A stretch of 64,000 nucleotides of DNA from contig NZ_JHEG04000001.1 of NCBI RefSeq assembly GCF_000760695.4, positions 8,717,123 to 8,781,122 of the forward strand, written 5' to 3'. The translations under genes and the position numbers were made by a program. Position 1 is the first letter of the stretch; each line of letters begins with the position of its first letter. This stretch comes from Tolypothrix bouteillei VB521301. GTDB taxonomy: Bacteria; Cyanobacteriota; Cyanobacteriia; Cyanobacteriales; Nostocaceae. The notes beneath the pieces are model-generated. The model was not told where the DNA came from. It was given only the letters and a program-made list of their open reading frames with translations, and ran no database searches. Of the stretch, positions 18,773-28,816 are shown in pieces.

Positions 18773-20530
18773 CTAATCTAGATTATTTGATTCATCTTCG
18801 GGCTGCTCTTCCCCACCCACCTTTGAGTCACAGATATACTGTTGCCAATATACGGGAATTATTGGGGTTCGGAAATGGCGATTGGCAATGAGTCCTAATA
18901 CAAACCACCCACGAGTAATGCACGAGAGGTTGTTGAAAGCCTGGTGCTTTTCACAAAGACGAGTGATGTAAGTTTTCAGGTCATCTAAGTTTTCCGACAA
19001 TCGAAACGGCTCGAAAGTAAACCCGCTTGCATATCCTGCATTAGTGCTGTACAGGTGGTTGTCTGTATCTTCGTCAGGAAACCACACCTGAAAATTAGTG
19101 TTGGTAAAAGTTCTCCTCACAGCTTCTTGGAAAGCTGTATAATCATCAGCAAGATTCAACACAGCATACCAACCAGCTAGCATGGGCAGAAGCGTGGAAG
19201 CGTGCATCAGCTCTTCTTTCGGTGGAGCTTGACCAACTTCCATTGCAACAAGGTCATTGTAACTGTCCGAAGTGATGGGGAAGTATTTACCGAAATGATA
19301 AGCGTTGACTATATGATAGCTAAGTTCTTTAACCCAATTGGCAGCTTCATCTCTGTATCCAGCTGCAGTGAGTGTTAGGAGTCCCAAGGCAATGTCAATC
19401 GCATGACCGTCATATCGGGGAGTAAACGCAGGAGGATTGTTCTCAATTAGACCTGCAAGCATCTGTGCGACCGCTTGCATCTGCCCAGAGTACCTCTCAC
19501 GAAGCTGTTCATCGCGTGTAAATGCGGATAAATTCTCAAAGGCTATGCCCAGTGCGCCAAGAATACCGATGACTTCAAAAGTGCGAAGGGGGTACTCCAG
19601 TTCATCTGCACCATAGCCAAACAAACCATCCTTTACAAAGCAGTGTTGCTGAAGCTTGGCAGCATATGCACCAGTAACCTTAAGGTACGTCAAGAAAAGT
19701 TGGGTAAATTTCCCGCTCGTTGTCTTACAATCGAAAAGCTCGTTTTGACGCATCCAGTCCCAGGTACGAAGAATGGCGCGTTCGGCACAGAGTAAAGCAG
19801 GTCGGAGATTATCAGCTTCTTGACACCAATGGAAAACAATGTTGGTGCTCAGATTGAGCAAGCAAAGTGCTTTCTGGCGCTTGCGCTCAGCGCTTTTATT
19901 TTTCTCAGAGGGCAAGTCGCGTTTAAACAGTGTCTCCTCAATGAGCGCATAGAAGAAACGCGGTTCATCCTCGTTTTGGTCAGCTAGTGCGATCGTCTTA
20001 CGCAGATGCTTTTGAGTGGATTCTGGAAATAAGTACTCATCAAGAAAATACTGTTCGATAAGCAAAGTTAGCCGATCGCCACCCCAAAAGTCAAACTCAA
20101 TCTCGCCATATTTTGGATCGCTCGTCGTGTACCTATGAACAAAGTTGACCCAGTCCGGTTCAACATCTTGTTTTAATTCACCCCCAGTAGCAAGGATAAT
20201 TTTCTTTGGTAGTGCCTCGTGTTCTGGTCGGACACGGTTACGCAAGTACGAGTCAAGTATTTCGTTGAGCGACGGACGCACAGCATTTTTCCCTGCATCC
20301 CAGTCGGTGCGAGAAATATCCCCCTCTTTCACAGTGAATAAAAATAGTTTCTGCTTATTGTCTTTAGGGTCAACACCAACAGCAGGAATATCAACACCAA
20401 ATTGGCGCGGACCAACAGCAGGACGACTTAATAAATCAATTCCCATCATCAGAAGAAGGTCGGGGAGTAGCGCATCTATCTCTTTTGACTCTTTGAGCAT
20501 ACTGAGATACTCGCGAATAACCAATTTCAT
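18773..20530 (-). CDS. Protein with restriction-nuclease-like N-terminus and helical body
   Basis: A 585-residue soluble protein. The N-terminal 150 residues look like a PD-(D/E)XK fold: RQFGVDIPAVGVDP gives an aspartate, and after a short loop KLFLFTVKEGD gives a strand with T-x-K in place of E/Q-x-K. A helix with KKIILATGG and a later strand follow. Residues about 200-560 are alpha-helical, with tryptophan-rich turns and no known motif. Its start overlaps the stop of the upstream gene by ATGA (20527-20530), so the two proteins are made together. The pairing of a nuclease-like subunit with an HTH/helical-repeat subunit suggests a defence function, but this is inference; the catalytic motif is not canonical. 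Confidence 0.5.
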   Translation of the reverse strand: MKLVIREYLSMLKESKEIDALLPDLLLMMGIDLLSRPAVGPRQFGVDIPAVGVDPKDNKQKLFLFTVKEGDISRTDWDAGKNAVRPSLNEILDSYLRNRVRPEHEALPKKIILATGGELKQDVEPDWVNFVHRYTTSDPKYGEIEFDFWGGDRLTLLIEQYFLDEYLFPESTQKHLRKTIALADQNEDEPRFFYALIEETLFKRDLPSEKNKSAERKRQKALCLLNLSTNIVFHWCQEADNLRPALLCAERAILRTWDWMRQNELFDCKTTSGKFTQLFLTYLKVTGAYAAKLQQHCFVKDGLFGYGADELEYPLRTFEVIGILGALGIAFENLSAFTRDEQLRERYSGQMQAVAQMLAGLIENNPPAFTPRYDGHAIDIALGLLTLTAAGYRDEAANWVKELSYHIVNAYHFGKYFPITSDSYNDLVAMEVGQAPPKEELMHASTLLPMLAGWYAVLNLADDYTAFQEAVRRTFTNTNFQVWFPDEDTDNHLYSTNAGYASGFTFEPFRLSENLDDLKTYITRLCEKHQAFNNLSCITRGWFVLGLIANRHFRTPIIPVYWQQYICDSKVGGEEQPEDESNNLD

Positions 20531-23055
20531 ACAGCAGTCTCCCCAGTGATTTCATCTTCTGTTCCGTTTTGCTTATCTTGCAACCCAACATTCTGCCACT
20601 GAAGACGTTGATGAAATTGTCCGAGGGGGTCGATAAATTCTCCTTGTGGCAATTCGCACTCGTAGGAAAACGCGGCAAATGGGGACGGGTCTGTAAATTC
20701 CCCATCTCGCTCATAGGAAATACCGCGACCGTACTTAATTCTGACCTTTGGTAATATACTCGCAAACACAGAACGTCGTTCTGCTTCTTGCATCATTGCG
20801 GTCTGCTGCTTCCACTTAGCTAATCGCAGAAGATACGTTTGCTGTGAAGAAGGTTCGAGTTCCTTCAGACGGGGTAGTTTTTGCCGTTCATTAAAATAAG
20901 CATCGGAACGATTTAATGCCTCCTGAATGATATTTAGTTCAGCTTCTGTTATGTCATCTTCTTTTATTCGGCTTTTGAGGTATTCGCCAGCATCACGCGG
21001 ATGATTGTACAGTACATACTCGCTCTCGAATTCTACAATCAAGCTTGCGATACCAGGCGAATAGGGTTCTCGCTTTATAGCCGACAGTAGAAGTGCAGCA
21101 AGAGAAGCAATATCTGTTATGTAACCCGCGAGCCGAGACAGTACATTGATAACTGTTTGCTCGTCAAGGGTATCCAGTACTTCTTTGCTTAGCATTATGA
21201 CTCGATTTTTCGCTGCTTTCCTGCGGACAACTTCTGTTGTCTCTTCATGGCTCTCACCTACTGGAATTGAATTAAAGAAACGAATCACATCACTTCCAGC
21301 AAGGTGCAATCGTTTATCTTTAGATGCGAACCACCGGGTAATTGCTGCATTTAGTGCGTTAAGATTGTTATTATATAGCTCAGCGAACGTACTGTTAAGC
21401 ATTTCAGAAAATTTTGTCTGTTCTCCATTCCTGCTGTAGTCCCAGCCCAATGCTATGACTTCAACCACTTGTAGGGCAGTATCTGGGTCGTTTTGTGCGT
21501 AGTGTTCTATACAGTAATCCAAGTCTCGTAACATCTCTAGGGAGAGAGATTGACCCCGCACCAAACGTAAAATTGCTTCCTTGTACCAGGGACGACTGCT
21601 GGCAACGCTTACTTTCTGAAACAATATATTGCCCAACTGCTCCCGGACAGCATAGTTCTGACATGATGCAAATTCAACCAGGACTTCTGCTGCTTTCTCT
21701 GATTTGTTAACTAAATTACCATAGGCGCTAAGCAATACGAGGTCGGTCTCCACGTTAAAGGTAGTTTTGAGTTCATTGAGTCTATCCAAAGTAACACGTA
21801 GTAACTCACGCTGCTCGCTAGTGTCATACTTAAATTTACCTAGTGCAGCAATACCTATCCGGCGAAGTGTAGGCTGCTGAGAATCTGTCAGAACGAGAGC
21901 GCGGCGATGGGCTTCTTTTTGGTCTAACTTAGCCAGTCCAAGAAGTGCATCGACAGCTAGTTCAATAATTCGCGACTCCGGACGTGCTAGAAACTCGTGG
22001 TAGAGGAAATCTGCATTATTTTGAGAACGGGCAGCCAGATTTTCGATAATCGAGTATATTTTATATCCAGCACTAGTTTGAAGTATTAGTTCCAGCGCAT
22101 CAACTAGAGATGCAACCAGAGATTCCGATTTAAGGTCAAGTTCTGAAAGTGCATCACAGAAGATGTCGTAAATCTTCCCTTTTGATCGGTCTCGTTTTTC
22201 TCTTGATTTTTCTAGTCTTGCGATTTCGACAACACGACCTACTATATCTTTCTTGTATTCGTAGTTCAGTACAAGCAGTACGCTAGCACCAATTCGACAA
22301 TCGATATTATTGGTAACACGATAACTGCGCCTATATATTTCATCAAACAAATTGGCAAACTTTTCGAGTTCGTCCCAAGTTGCGATCGCTAAATCTACTG
22401 CATGACGAACTAAGTAGTCGTGCCGAACTGCTGGATCGGAAAAGCTTACCTTGCCATCATCGCTTGAGAGAAACCTAAGTTCAAGAGCCTTGCTCAAATC
22501 AACTTCATCAATTGGCGCTCTAGGTACAGTCTCCTCAGATTGTTCGTAGATTGCGGCAGCTACCCATTGTAAAGCTGCATGCGCGTCTGCAGAACTTTGT
22601 CTGATTTGTTGCCAGTGTGGGGTCAAGTTCATCATTAATATTGGCTTTTGAAGTACTCCCTTAATACTGGTTGCGGGAATATATGGTAGTTCTTCCTTAG
22701 AACCAAATAAACTCTGCTGTAGAAGACTATTTACCCATTCTTCTAATGTCGTGTTATTAGCGCGCGCTTGCTCTTGGAGTACTACTGCAACATCACTCCA
22801 CAGCTTTATTTTGCTTTCCTCTGGTTCATCATCCCATGAGATCGTCAAAGTTCCGCCAAGAGCTTGAACTAATTCTTCTATAGTCTCCAGCTTAGACTTT
22901 CTTGGTTCTGAGACAGCTTTGTTGACAGCACTCTGATACTGAGTTACAGGAGGAACCTTACCACCTTCGGCACGTAGCGCACAAATTTCCTTGGCTAGCC
23001 TGTATGGGGTCCAGTTCAGCTTCTTTAAGCGCTTCTCCAGAAATTCTTTATCCAT
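20527..23055 (-). CDS. HTH-containing helical-repeat protein, upstream partner of the nuclease-like gene
   Basis: An 842-residue protein. Residues 1-75 resemble an XRE-type helix-turn-helix (LKKLNWTPYRLAKEI, then YQSAVNKAVSEP, then KLETIEELVQALGG). Residues about 180-740 form a long series of amphipathic helices of HEAT type (for example AVDALLGLAKLDQKEAHRRA). The C-terminus is polar with aromatic residues. Large HEAT-type scaffolds with an HTH are found in defence and toxin systems; here it is the first gene of a two-gene operon. The ATG at 23055 is preceded by the stretch AGGAGACAGC, a good ribosome site 7-10 bases upstream. Confidence 0.6.
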   Translation of the reverse strand: MDKEFLEKRLKKLNWTPYRLAKEICALRAEGGKVPPVTQYQSAVNKAVSEPRKSKLETIEELVQALGGTLTISWDDEPEESKIKLWSDVAVVLQEQARANNTTLEEWVNSLLQQSLFGSKEELPYIPATSIKGVLQKPILMMNLTPHWQQIRQSSADAHAALQWVAAAIYEQSEETVPRAPIDEVDLSKALELRFLSSDDGKVSFSDPAVRHDYLVRHAVDLAIATWDELEKFANLFDEIYRRSYRVTNNIDCRIGASVLLVLNYEYKKDIVGRVVEIARLEKSREKRDRSKGKIYDIFCDALSELDLKSESLVASLVDALELILQTSAGYKIYSIIENLAARSQNNADFLYHEFLARPESRIIELAVDALLGLAKLDQKEAHRRALVLTDSQQPTLRRIGIAALGKFKYDTSEQRELLRVTLDRLNELKTTFNVETDLVLLSAYGNLVNKSEKAAEVLVEFASCQNYAVREQLGNILFQKVSVASSRPWYKEAILRLVRGQSLSLEMLRDLDYCIEHYAQNDPDTALQVVEVIALGWDYSRNGEQTKFSEMLNSTFAELYNNNLNALNAAITRWFASKDKRLHLAGSDVIRFFNSIPVGESHEETTEVVRRKAAKNRVIMLSKEVLDTLDEQTVINVLSRLAGYITDIASLAALLLSAIKREPYSPGIASLIVEFESEYVLYNHPRDAGEYLKSRIKEDDITEAELNIIQEALNRSDAYFNERQKLPRLKELEPSSQQTYLLRLAKWKQQTAMMQEAERRSVFASILPKVRIKYGRGISYERDGEFTDPSPFAAFSYECELPQGEFIDPLGQFHQRLQWQNVGLQDKQNGTEDEITGETAV

Positions 23056-23531
23056 CTGCTGTCTCCTAAGAGCTACAGCATTAGGGCGCTGTAGTTTGCG
23101 ATTATCTCAATTTACTAACTCATTTTACTAGCGTTCTAGTGCTATATCCTGAGTATTTTAGCAGGTATTTTTGTAAAATCTCCTATCTTAACTTATACAG
23201 CCCCTCTGAAGGCACTAGCATAATCCCTTAAACTTTTGCGCTATAGAGGTTGAGAGTGTCAGCACTTAAGAATATATACTTGCTAACCGATTTCACTTCT
23301 TGGTGCCTACAAACCTAATTAATTAGTTCAACCTGCGATCCTGTATCTGCTTATGTTAGGTAGCAATCGACTAAAATCCTTATGCACGGGGGTTTCCATC
23401 TTTTTTACCGTTTTCAAGCATTATGGTGCTGCATAAAGCATTTTAACGCTTGAATTACAAGTGCTGCTGGACTATAAATAAAAAGGCGGTACATGACCGC
23501 CCAATTCTTTCATTAAATTCAAAATTTAATT
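23056..23531. other. Divergent promoter region with a small hairpin
   Basis: Upstream region of the minus-strand pair and of the plus-strand exonuclease gene. GGCGGT (23485-23490) and ACCGCC (23496-23501) form a hairpin about 30 bases before the exonuclease ATG, which may affect its translation or end upstream transcripts. No gene was seen. Confidence 0.4.
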
Positions 23532-24347
23532 ATGCAACAAAAAAGGCTTTGCCCGGAACCCTCCAACGAAGCGGCACTGTACTACCGTGCCGAAGACAAG
23601 ACACTCCGCCCTGTAGACCCCCTGCAGCAACATCTTCCTGTGCTGCGGGGGTCTACTTATGCAGGTCAATTCTGCTATGTCGCAGATGATGACCTTCCTA
23701 TTCCTGGTAACACCTACTATAGTGTCGGCGCGATTCAAGGGCAAACCAAAGATCCTAAGTCAGAGGCAGCTCTACAGAAATGGGAGCGTCAGGTAGGTAA
23801 ACAAGAAGCGGAACGCATTCGCAACGAGGCGGTCGGTGCTGGGAAGGCAGCCCATGCCGTTCTTCACTCCCGCCTAACTGGAGAGGTTTTCAGCCCTGTT
23901 AGCAGTCGCTACGAGCCTTACCTTCGCGCCCTTGAGCAAGTGCTTCCCAACTTCGACCAGCCGCTCCTCTCCGAGCAAATGGTTGTTAACTTCAAGTACC
24001 GCTACTATGGCGTAATAGACCAACTCTGCCCCTATAAAGGCAAGCTCACTCTGAGTGACCTCAAGACATCTTCTAAGGCAAAGACCTTGATGGACTGGAT
24101 TCAAGATAAGGTACAGCAGTTAACGGCTTACTACCTGGCGCTGGAATCGCTGTACGACTTGGAGCAGGCAGCCCTTCTTTACCTTATTGGTGACGCTACC
24201 CACGACGAATTCATCTTTACCCCAGCACAGATGGAACTTTACAAGCATAACTGGCTCGAACGCCTTGACCTATTCCGTCGGCGGGAGTTGGTTGGCTTTG
24301 ACTCCTCTCGCCTTGAGGAACCGTGTCTTTTAGTTTCTAAACGCTAA
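23532..24347 (+). CDS. PD-(D/E)XK exonuclease, MGME1/RecB-like
   Basis: A 271-residue nuclease. It has the order of motifs of the MGME1/phage exonuclease group: ALQKWERQVGKQEAERIRNE, then GAGKAAHAVLHSRLTGE (the histidine motif), then YYGVIDQLC (aspartate), LTLSDLKTSS (D-x-K) and a Q-x-x-x-Y helix (VQQLTAYYLAL). It should degrade DNA ends, as in phage recombination or mobile elements. The N-terminal 45 residues are unusual: their DNA (23613-23656) is a long inverted repeat (GTAGACCCCC...GGGGGTCTAC), as if a palindromic element had inserted in the coding frame. The ATG at 23532 is used; it lies shortly after a hairpin. Confidence 0.75.
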   Translation: MQQKRLCPEPSNEAALYYRAEDKTLRPVDPLQQHLPVLRGSTYAGQFCYVADDDLPIPGNTYYSVGAIQGQTKDPKSEAALQKWERQVGKQEAERIRNEAVGAGKAAHAVLHSRLTGEVFSPVSSRYEPYLRALEQVLPNFDQPLLSEQMVVNFKYRYYGVIDQLCPYKGKLTLSDLKTSSKAKTLMDWIQDKVQQLTAYYLALESLYDLEQAALLYLIGDATHDEFIFTPAQMELYKHNWLERLDLFRRRELVGFDSSRLEEPCLLVSKR

Positions 24348-24425
24348 TCCACCTTTTAGGCGCGGATGCACTGCTGACAACCAACGGTGCATTTACCTTT
24401 CATCTTTTCGTATGGAGTATTATCA

Positions 24426-24767
24426 ATGAGCATAGTTTGGGACGATTACGAATTTGAAGGACCGTGGAGTCTAAATACTTGGAACCCGCCCGATCGCGCA
24501 GGTATATATGCCATCATGTGCAAGCCCTATCCTCTAACCCAGCCAGACACGTATCAAATCATTTACTTTGGTGAAACTGAGAACTTTGGCGATCGAGGTT
24601 TTCCTAGGAGCCATCATGCCTCTCAATGCTGGATTAAGCAAGCGGGCAATCAATTGAACCTTTATGTAGGCGTGTATCGTATGCCAGGATCTACCAAGGC
24701 TCAACGTCTGTTAGTAGAGAGTAAGCTGACACAGAGATACCGTCCAGCTTGCAACCTTGCTGTCTAG
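24426..24767 (+). CDS. GIY-YIG nuclease-like small protein
   Basis: A 113-residue protein from the ATG at 24426 (MSIVWDDYEFEGPWSLNTWN). The GIY-YIG features are RAGIYAIM, then YQIIYFGET, and near the end LLVESKLTQRYRPACN with the late glutamate and asparagine. The second motif has YFG rather than YIG. Such single-domain nucleases occur in mobile elements and repair. It starts 78 bases after the exonuclease and probably shares its transcript. The longer start at 24387 adds 13 residues without a motif. Confidence 0.65.
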   Translation: MSIVWDDYEFEGPWSLNTWNPPDRAGIYAIMCKPYPLTQPDTYQIIYFGETENFGDRGFPRSHHASQCWIKQAGNQLNLYVGVYRMPGSTKAQRLLVESKLTQRYRPACNLAV

Positions 24768-24867
24768 AGTGGTTGTATTGCAAAAACAGGAGGGGTAGTC
24801 AAGTAGGAACTTACCCCTGCTAATAACTTGGGACGTAAAGTTGAGGAGAACATTATTACTCTACCCC

Positions 24868-27800
24868 CTACTTGCCGTCAGAAAGCAAATCCCGATATTC
24901 CCAGTGACCGCGTTCGCCCAAACGGTGGATAATAGATTCAGCAACCTGTCTTGCTTTGTCATTGTTGCCCTTAATGGCAGTAGTCAGGATAGTTTTAGCA
25001 TCATTATGCCAGCCATAGATACCCCCCCCTTTCTTGTCTTTCTCGATTATCAGTTTGAGGCACTCAACGGCTGACTCTGGCATCACATCAGCAAGCTTAG
25101 CTAGATGTTTCAGTACCAAAAACTCAGGATCTACTTTACCAACTAGCTCAAGAACCTGTTTGAATTGTGCAATAGCCCAAGAATCATCGAATTTCGCGGA
25201 GCTGAACCACCAACCAAAAGTAGCAATTTCACTGACATAGGAACTAGGGTCAGCTGAACTACGTACTGAGTCAATACGCTTTTCCCAAAGCAATTGAAGC
25301 CGATTAAGGATTTCTGGATCTATCGCGTCTTTTGTGTTGTCGAGGCTTCGCCCTACAAATCTGAGAGCGTAACTACGCAACGCATCAGAAGCTAATTCAA
25401 AAAACCGAGCCAGTAATCCTTCTGGCTCATCCAAATTTAGCTTTCCACGCCAATATAGGGTCATCAAGTGCTCAGAAAGACCTTCATCAGGATGTGTCAG
25501 TTTTGGTGTTTCAATCAAGGCTGAGGCGATCTGTTCGACTCTATAGCAGTATTCTTCACGCAATACATCGAAAACGTTGTCATACACATTAGAATTCGTA
25601 ATGTAGCTTTCCCAAGCAGCACGTCGCATATCGCTGAAAATCTCATCTTGTGGGAAAATTTTCCCTATACTCTGAATTGTCCAGTGCGGATCTAGTAAAT
25701 TTAGCCAAGGTAACCACTCACCATAAACTGTGCGGATTGCAAGGGATGGCTCTTTGTCTGGGTTAAGATGCTCATCAAGTACCAGCGGTACTTCAGGCAT
25801 ATTGTCAAAACCCTGCTCCAGTCGCTCTGCTCCCTCAGATATTTGCTCAAAATGGTGTCGAATCCAGAGGGCATAGCGAACAACTGCACGCAGGGCTTCC
25901 CCACGAACTGTATTAATCGCGAGTTCACTGGGATTATTATTAAAGCCATGGTAGCCCATTTCTCTTTCAGGGGTGGGGTCTAGATGTTGAGTTAGAAGAC
26001 TGAGCGTATTCCAAACCTGCTCGCGTAGATTATACGGAATTCCAATTTTATCAACTGTCAATCCGACTTCAAACAAGTCTGCCACTGTTCGGCAAGGTTC
26101 GAGCCAATCCCTATTGGAATTGTTATCAGTTGTCTGAAACTTTTGAACTTGCTCAGACTCCTGGGCTAACCAACTGCAGAGACAAAGAACAGATGCCCAA
26201 TCAAATTCTTTTACTTCTTTCTGTTGTCCTGACTGATTATTTAAAGCTTGGCGCAGCCCTCTAAGCAGGTTCGTTAGGTATATTGGGTGCAAACCTTGGA
26301 ACTGAGCGGATGCTTGTGCATAGCGTTGAGGATTTTTTTCAGCAAGCCTTGCCAGAGCAGATCCTAACCCTTGTCGTGATGGTTCTTCAAAGGGATCTGT
26401 AGAATTTTGCTCCCATGTTCTGAGAAAGGAAACGAGTTCCTCAATACTCATTGATTCCAATTCTAAATCTGTCTTTGGACTTACAATGCCTAAAATTTTA
26501 ACTTCACCTACTCCTCCAGAAACAATTTTTGAAAGTTCAACAGCACCAAACTCATTGATTAGCTGGTCATAACGTTGTTGCCACTGTGTTGGAAGGCTGT
26601 CTTTTAGTAGTGCAAGCTTGTTCCTTTGCCAATATCTTATCCACTGAGCTTTTTTCTCGCGCTCCTCTAGCCAAGACAAGTCAAGCTCAGGAACTTCAAT
26701 CCATCTAAAAATCTTCTCTTGCTCCTCCCTAGGAAGTTGAGCAAAATGCTCTTTGAGTAAAAGTGCATATTCATAATCCTCGTAAGAACTGGTATCTATG
26801 AAACGCTTACAGTCAACCAGCCTTTCAATAAGTAAATCGGGGTTTGCATTTGGGAACTTACGAATTAGGTAAAGTGCAATGCGATGAAAAATTCGCCAAT
26901 GCCGTTGTTCCAGAGTAAGGACTATAGCTTCCATTTTCGCAGGCTCGTTCTTGATAATCTGCTCTGCGGCATCTCTGACTGCTTCTACCAGAAGTTCTTT
27001 AACCTTATAGGGATGGCGATTTCGAGGGTGATTCTCAATGGCATATCGCCAGTAAAGCGACCTATCCTCCCAGATGGGTGAGTTTTTCTGCAGTTGTTCA
27101 ATTTCTTCATCGCGGTGGGAGAACTTAATGGCATCAAATAGCAGAAAACCCAACATCTTTAAAACATCTGTTTCATCTTTACCTGCTACTTTCACTAATT
27201 CCGGTATGTACTTTTTGAGAATCTCTTGATAGTGCCAGTTATCCAACCGTGTTCGCGGTTCGGGGAGGGGACGATAAACGATGCTGTTGTCTGCTTTCCC
27301 ATTATTCACATCAGGGTCTGGCATAACAAAGAGTAGCGTTCGAGCTAAGTCTAGTGCCTTTTTGACTCGACCACCCTTGGCAAGATGTACTATGAAAGCA
27401 CCAATTTTCTCTGCAAGTAAATTTAACGAGTATGATGATTCAACCCAAGTTTTAACTTTACTAACTAGTTGCACCGCTATTTCAGGGGGCATCTGAAGTG
27501 CAGCGTCAACAAAGTCTTCATAGACACTGGGATTATTTGTTTCTATTTCTTGTGCAATTTCCAACACAGCATCCGGTTGGTAAGCAGCTATGCGTGCTAG
27601 ATAGCGAGACTGAGGCCACATTAGGAAGCTAACAGTACCTTGGCTTGCATCTTCAATAACTTGGGGAGGATTCTGGAAAAAACCTTTGTCCTTCAATGGC
27701 TTAATCCACTTTGGATTTTGTAGATGGTTGAAAAAGTAACTGAAATGCTGAGGGTGAATCAGCAATGCCATAGCTTGTTCAAACTGTTTAGGATTAGCTT

Positions 27801-28479
27801 CTTTTAAGATTTCATCGAGTTTATCTACAGTGTCGTAAAACTTTTGAGAAACTGCGGCGAGAAATGACTCGAATACCTCAAACTGCTGGCGGAGTTTCTG
27901 CTCATAGGAAGCTAGTTTATCTTTACCACTATCGTGGGTGTTCTCCATAAACCATTCTGTTACTTCCCACCAATGATCGACTATAGGAAGCAATGTATTG
28001 CGGATAGGTTTATTTTCAGAAATACATGACTCAAAAAAGCGAATCGCTTTTTCCTTGTTATTTACACTGACTGCTATATGTTTTTTAAGGAGTTCTTGTA
28101 TATTATTAAAAATTTGAAGCGGAATGGGAATGTCTCCGTCATTTGAAGGTGCTTCATTCAAGCTAAAGCCACTACTTTGCCAAATGGCTAAAAGTTGATC
28201 TACTTCATCTTTATAGTTAAGCCTTTCGCCACTCTTTTCATTAGAGATATAATCAGGCAACCGATTACGTATCTCACGAACAGCATGAGACACAAATCGT
28301 AATCTCCCACGAACTGGTCTTTCAAAAATTAAGCAAACTGCACCCTCATAAAGTTCTGCCAAAGGGGGAGCCTGTTCATTTAACCAAGCACATATCGACA
28401 TACGGGTAGATGTCCAGTGTGCTGGTGGTATTGGAGGTAGATCAGACAAGATAGGATCTGGCTGTTTATTAAATTCCAT
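24868..28479 (-). CDS. 1203-residue helical-repeat protein of unknown function
   Basis: A very large soluble protein, mostly amphipathic helices. The N-terminal segment has PPLAELYEGAVCLIFERPVR and FVSHAVREIRNRLPDYIS. The middle is acidic and HEAT/TPR-like, with many tryptophans. The C-terminus is AESIIHRLGERGHWEYRDLL. No nucleotide-binding, nuclease or membrane motif is visible. Length and composition resemble large uncharacterised proteins seen in defence islands, and the neighbours (nucleases, HTH-HEAT pair) fit, but no function can be assigned. It starts at the ATG at 28479 and ends 101 bases from the convergent GIY-YIG gene. Confidence 0.55.
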   Translation of the reverse strand: MEFNKQPDPILSDLPPIPPAHWTSTRMSICAWLNEQAPPLAELYEGAVCLIFERPVRGRLRFVSHAVREIRNRLPDYISNEKSGERLNYKDEVDQLLAIWQSSGFSLNEAPSNDGDIPIPLQIFNNIQELLKKHIAVSVNNKEKAIRFFESCISENKPIRNTLLPIVDHWWEVTEWFMENTHDSGKDKLASYEQKLRQQFEVFESFLAAVSQKFYDTVDKLDEILKEANPKQFEQAMALLIHPQHFSYFFNHLQNPKWIKPLKDKGFFQNPPQVIEDASQGTVSFLMWPQSRYLARIAAYQPDAVLEIAQEIETNNPSVYEDFVDAALQMPPEIAVQLVSKVKTWVESSYSLNLLAEKIGAFIVHLAKGGRVKKALDLARTLLFVMPDPDVNNGKADNSIVYRPLPEPRTRLDNWHYQEILKKYIPELVKVAGKDETDVLKMLGFLLFDAIKFSHRDEEIEQLQKNSPIWEDRSLYWRYAIENHPRNRHPYKVKELLVEAVRDAAEQIIKNEPAKMEAIVLTLEQRHWRIFHRIALYLIRKFPNANPDLLIERLVDCKRFIDTSSYEDYEYALLLKEHFAQLPREEQEKIFRWIEVPELDLSWLEEREKKAQWIRYWQRNKLALLKDSLPTQWQQRYDQLINEFGAVELSKIVSGGVGEVKILGIVSPKTDLELESMSIEELVSFLRTWEQNSTDPFEEPSRQGLGSALARLAEKNPQRYAQASAQFQGLHPIYLTNLLRGLRQALNNQSGQQKEVKEFDWASVLCLCSWLAQESEQVQKFQTTDNNSNRDWLEPCRTVADLFEVGLTVDKIGIPYNLREQVWNTLSLLTQHLDPTPEREMGYHGFNNNPSELAINTVRGEALRAVVRYALWIRHHFEQISEGAERLEQGFDNMPEVPLVLDEHLNPDKEPSLAIRTVYGEWLPWLNLLDPHWTIQSIGKIFPQDEIFSDMRRAAWESYITNSNVYDNVFDVLREEYCYRVEQIASALIETPKLTHPDEGLSEHLMTLYWRGKLNLDEPEGLLARFFELASDALRSYALRFVGRSLDNTKDAIDPEILNRLQLLWEKRIDSVRSSADPSSYVSEIATFGWWFSSAKFDDSWAIAQFKQVLELVGKVDPEFLVLKHLAKLADVMPESAVECLKLIIEKDKKGGGIYGWHNDAKTILTTAIKGNNDKARQVAESIIHRLGERGHWEYRDLLSDGK

Positions 28480-28714
28480 AACTTATGGGAGCAACGCGAA
28501 AAAGTGAGACCCGAGCCTCGATGTAACTTTAATAGCTTTTTTAATCGATTTACATTAGTACAAACACTGGATAAACTAGTGATTCTATTCACTTCATTAT
28601 CAATAAATCACTTTTCTTAAGAAGAAAAATCAACTCTCACAAAATTGTATTGCGCCCATAACTTATTTAGCTTAGCAAAAATAACCGCAATATTTATCTC
28701 TAAAGACCGTTCAA

Positions 28715-28816
28715 TCATTTAGTTCTCCAGAACCAAAAATTAACTTCAGGTAGCTTTGATTTCTGCAATAGCTTCTTTATCGCTTTAAACAGTCTTTCGA
28801 GAAGCTCTGCTTTCAT
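28715..28816 (-). CDS. Possible 33-residue protein behind a promoter-like region
   Basis: An ATG frame MKAELLERLFKAIKKLLQKS ending FWFWRTK. It is preceded by GAGAGGCGAG (a ribosome-site-like purine run) and by GTTATACTGAG (a -10-like word). About 40 bases further upstream is AGTACAATAGTATT (about 28854-28867), a one-mismatch form of the cyanobacterial LexA box RGTACNNNDGTWCB. A shift in frame after LFKA gives DKEAIAEIKAT, so it may be a broken start of a longer gene. Between 28480 and 28714 no other gene was seen. Confidence 0.25.
   Translation of the reverse strand: MKAELLERLFKAIKKLLQKSKLPEVNFWFWRTK

Noticed and set aside
24841..27496. Several plus-strand frames opposite the 1203-residue gene
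   Set aside because: They are antisense shadows without start signals or motifs.
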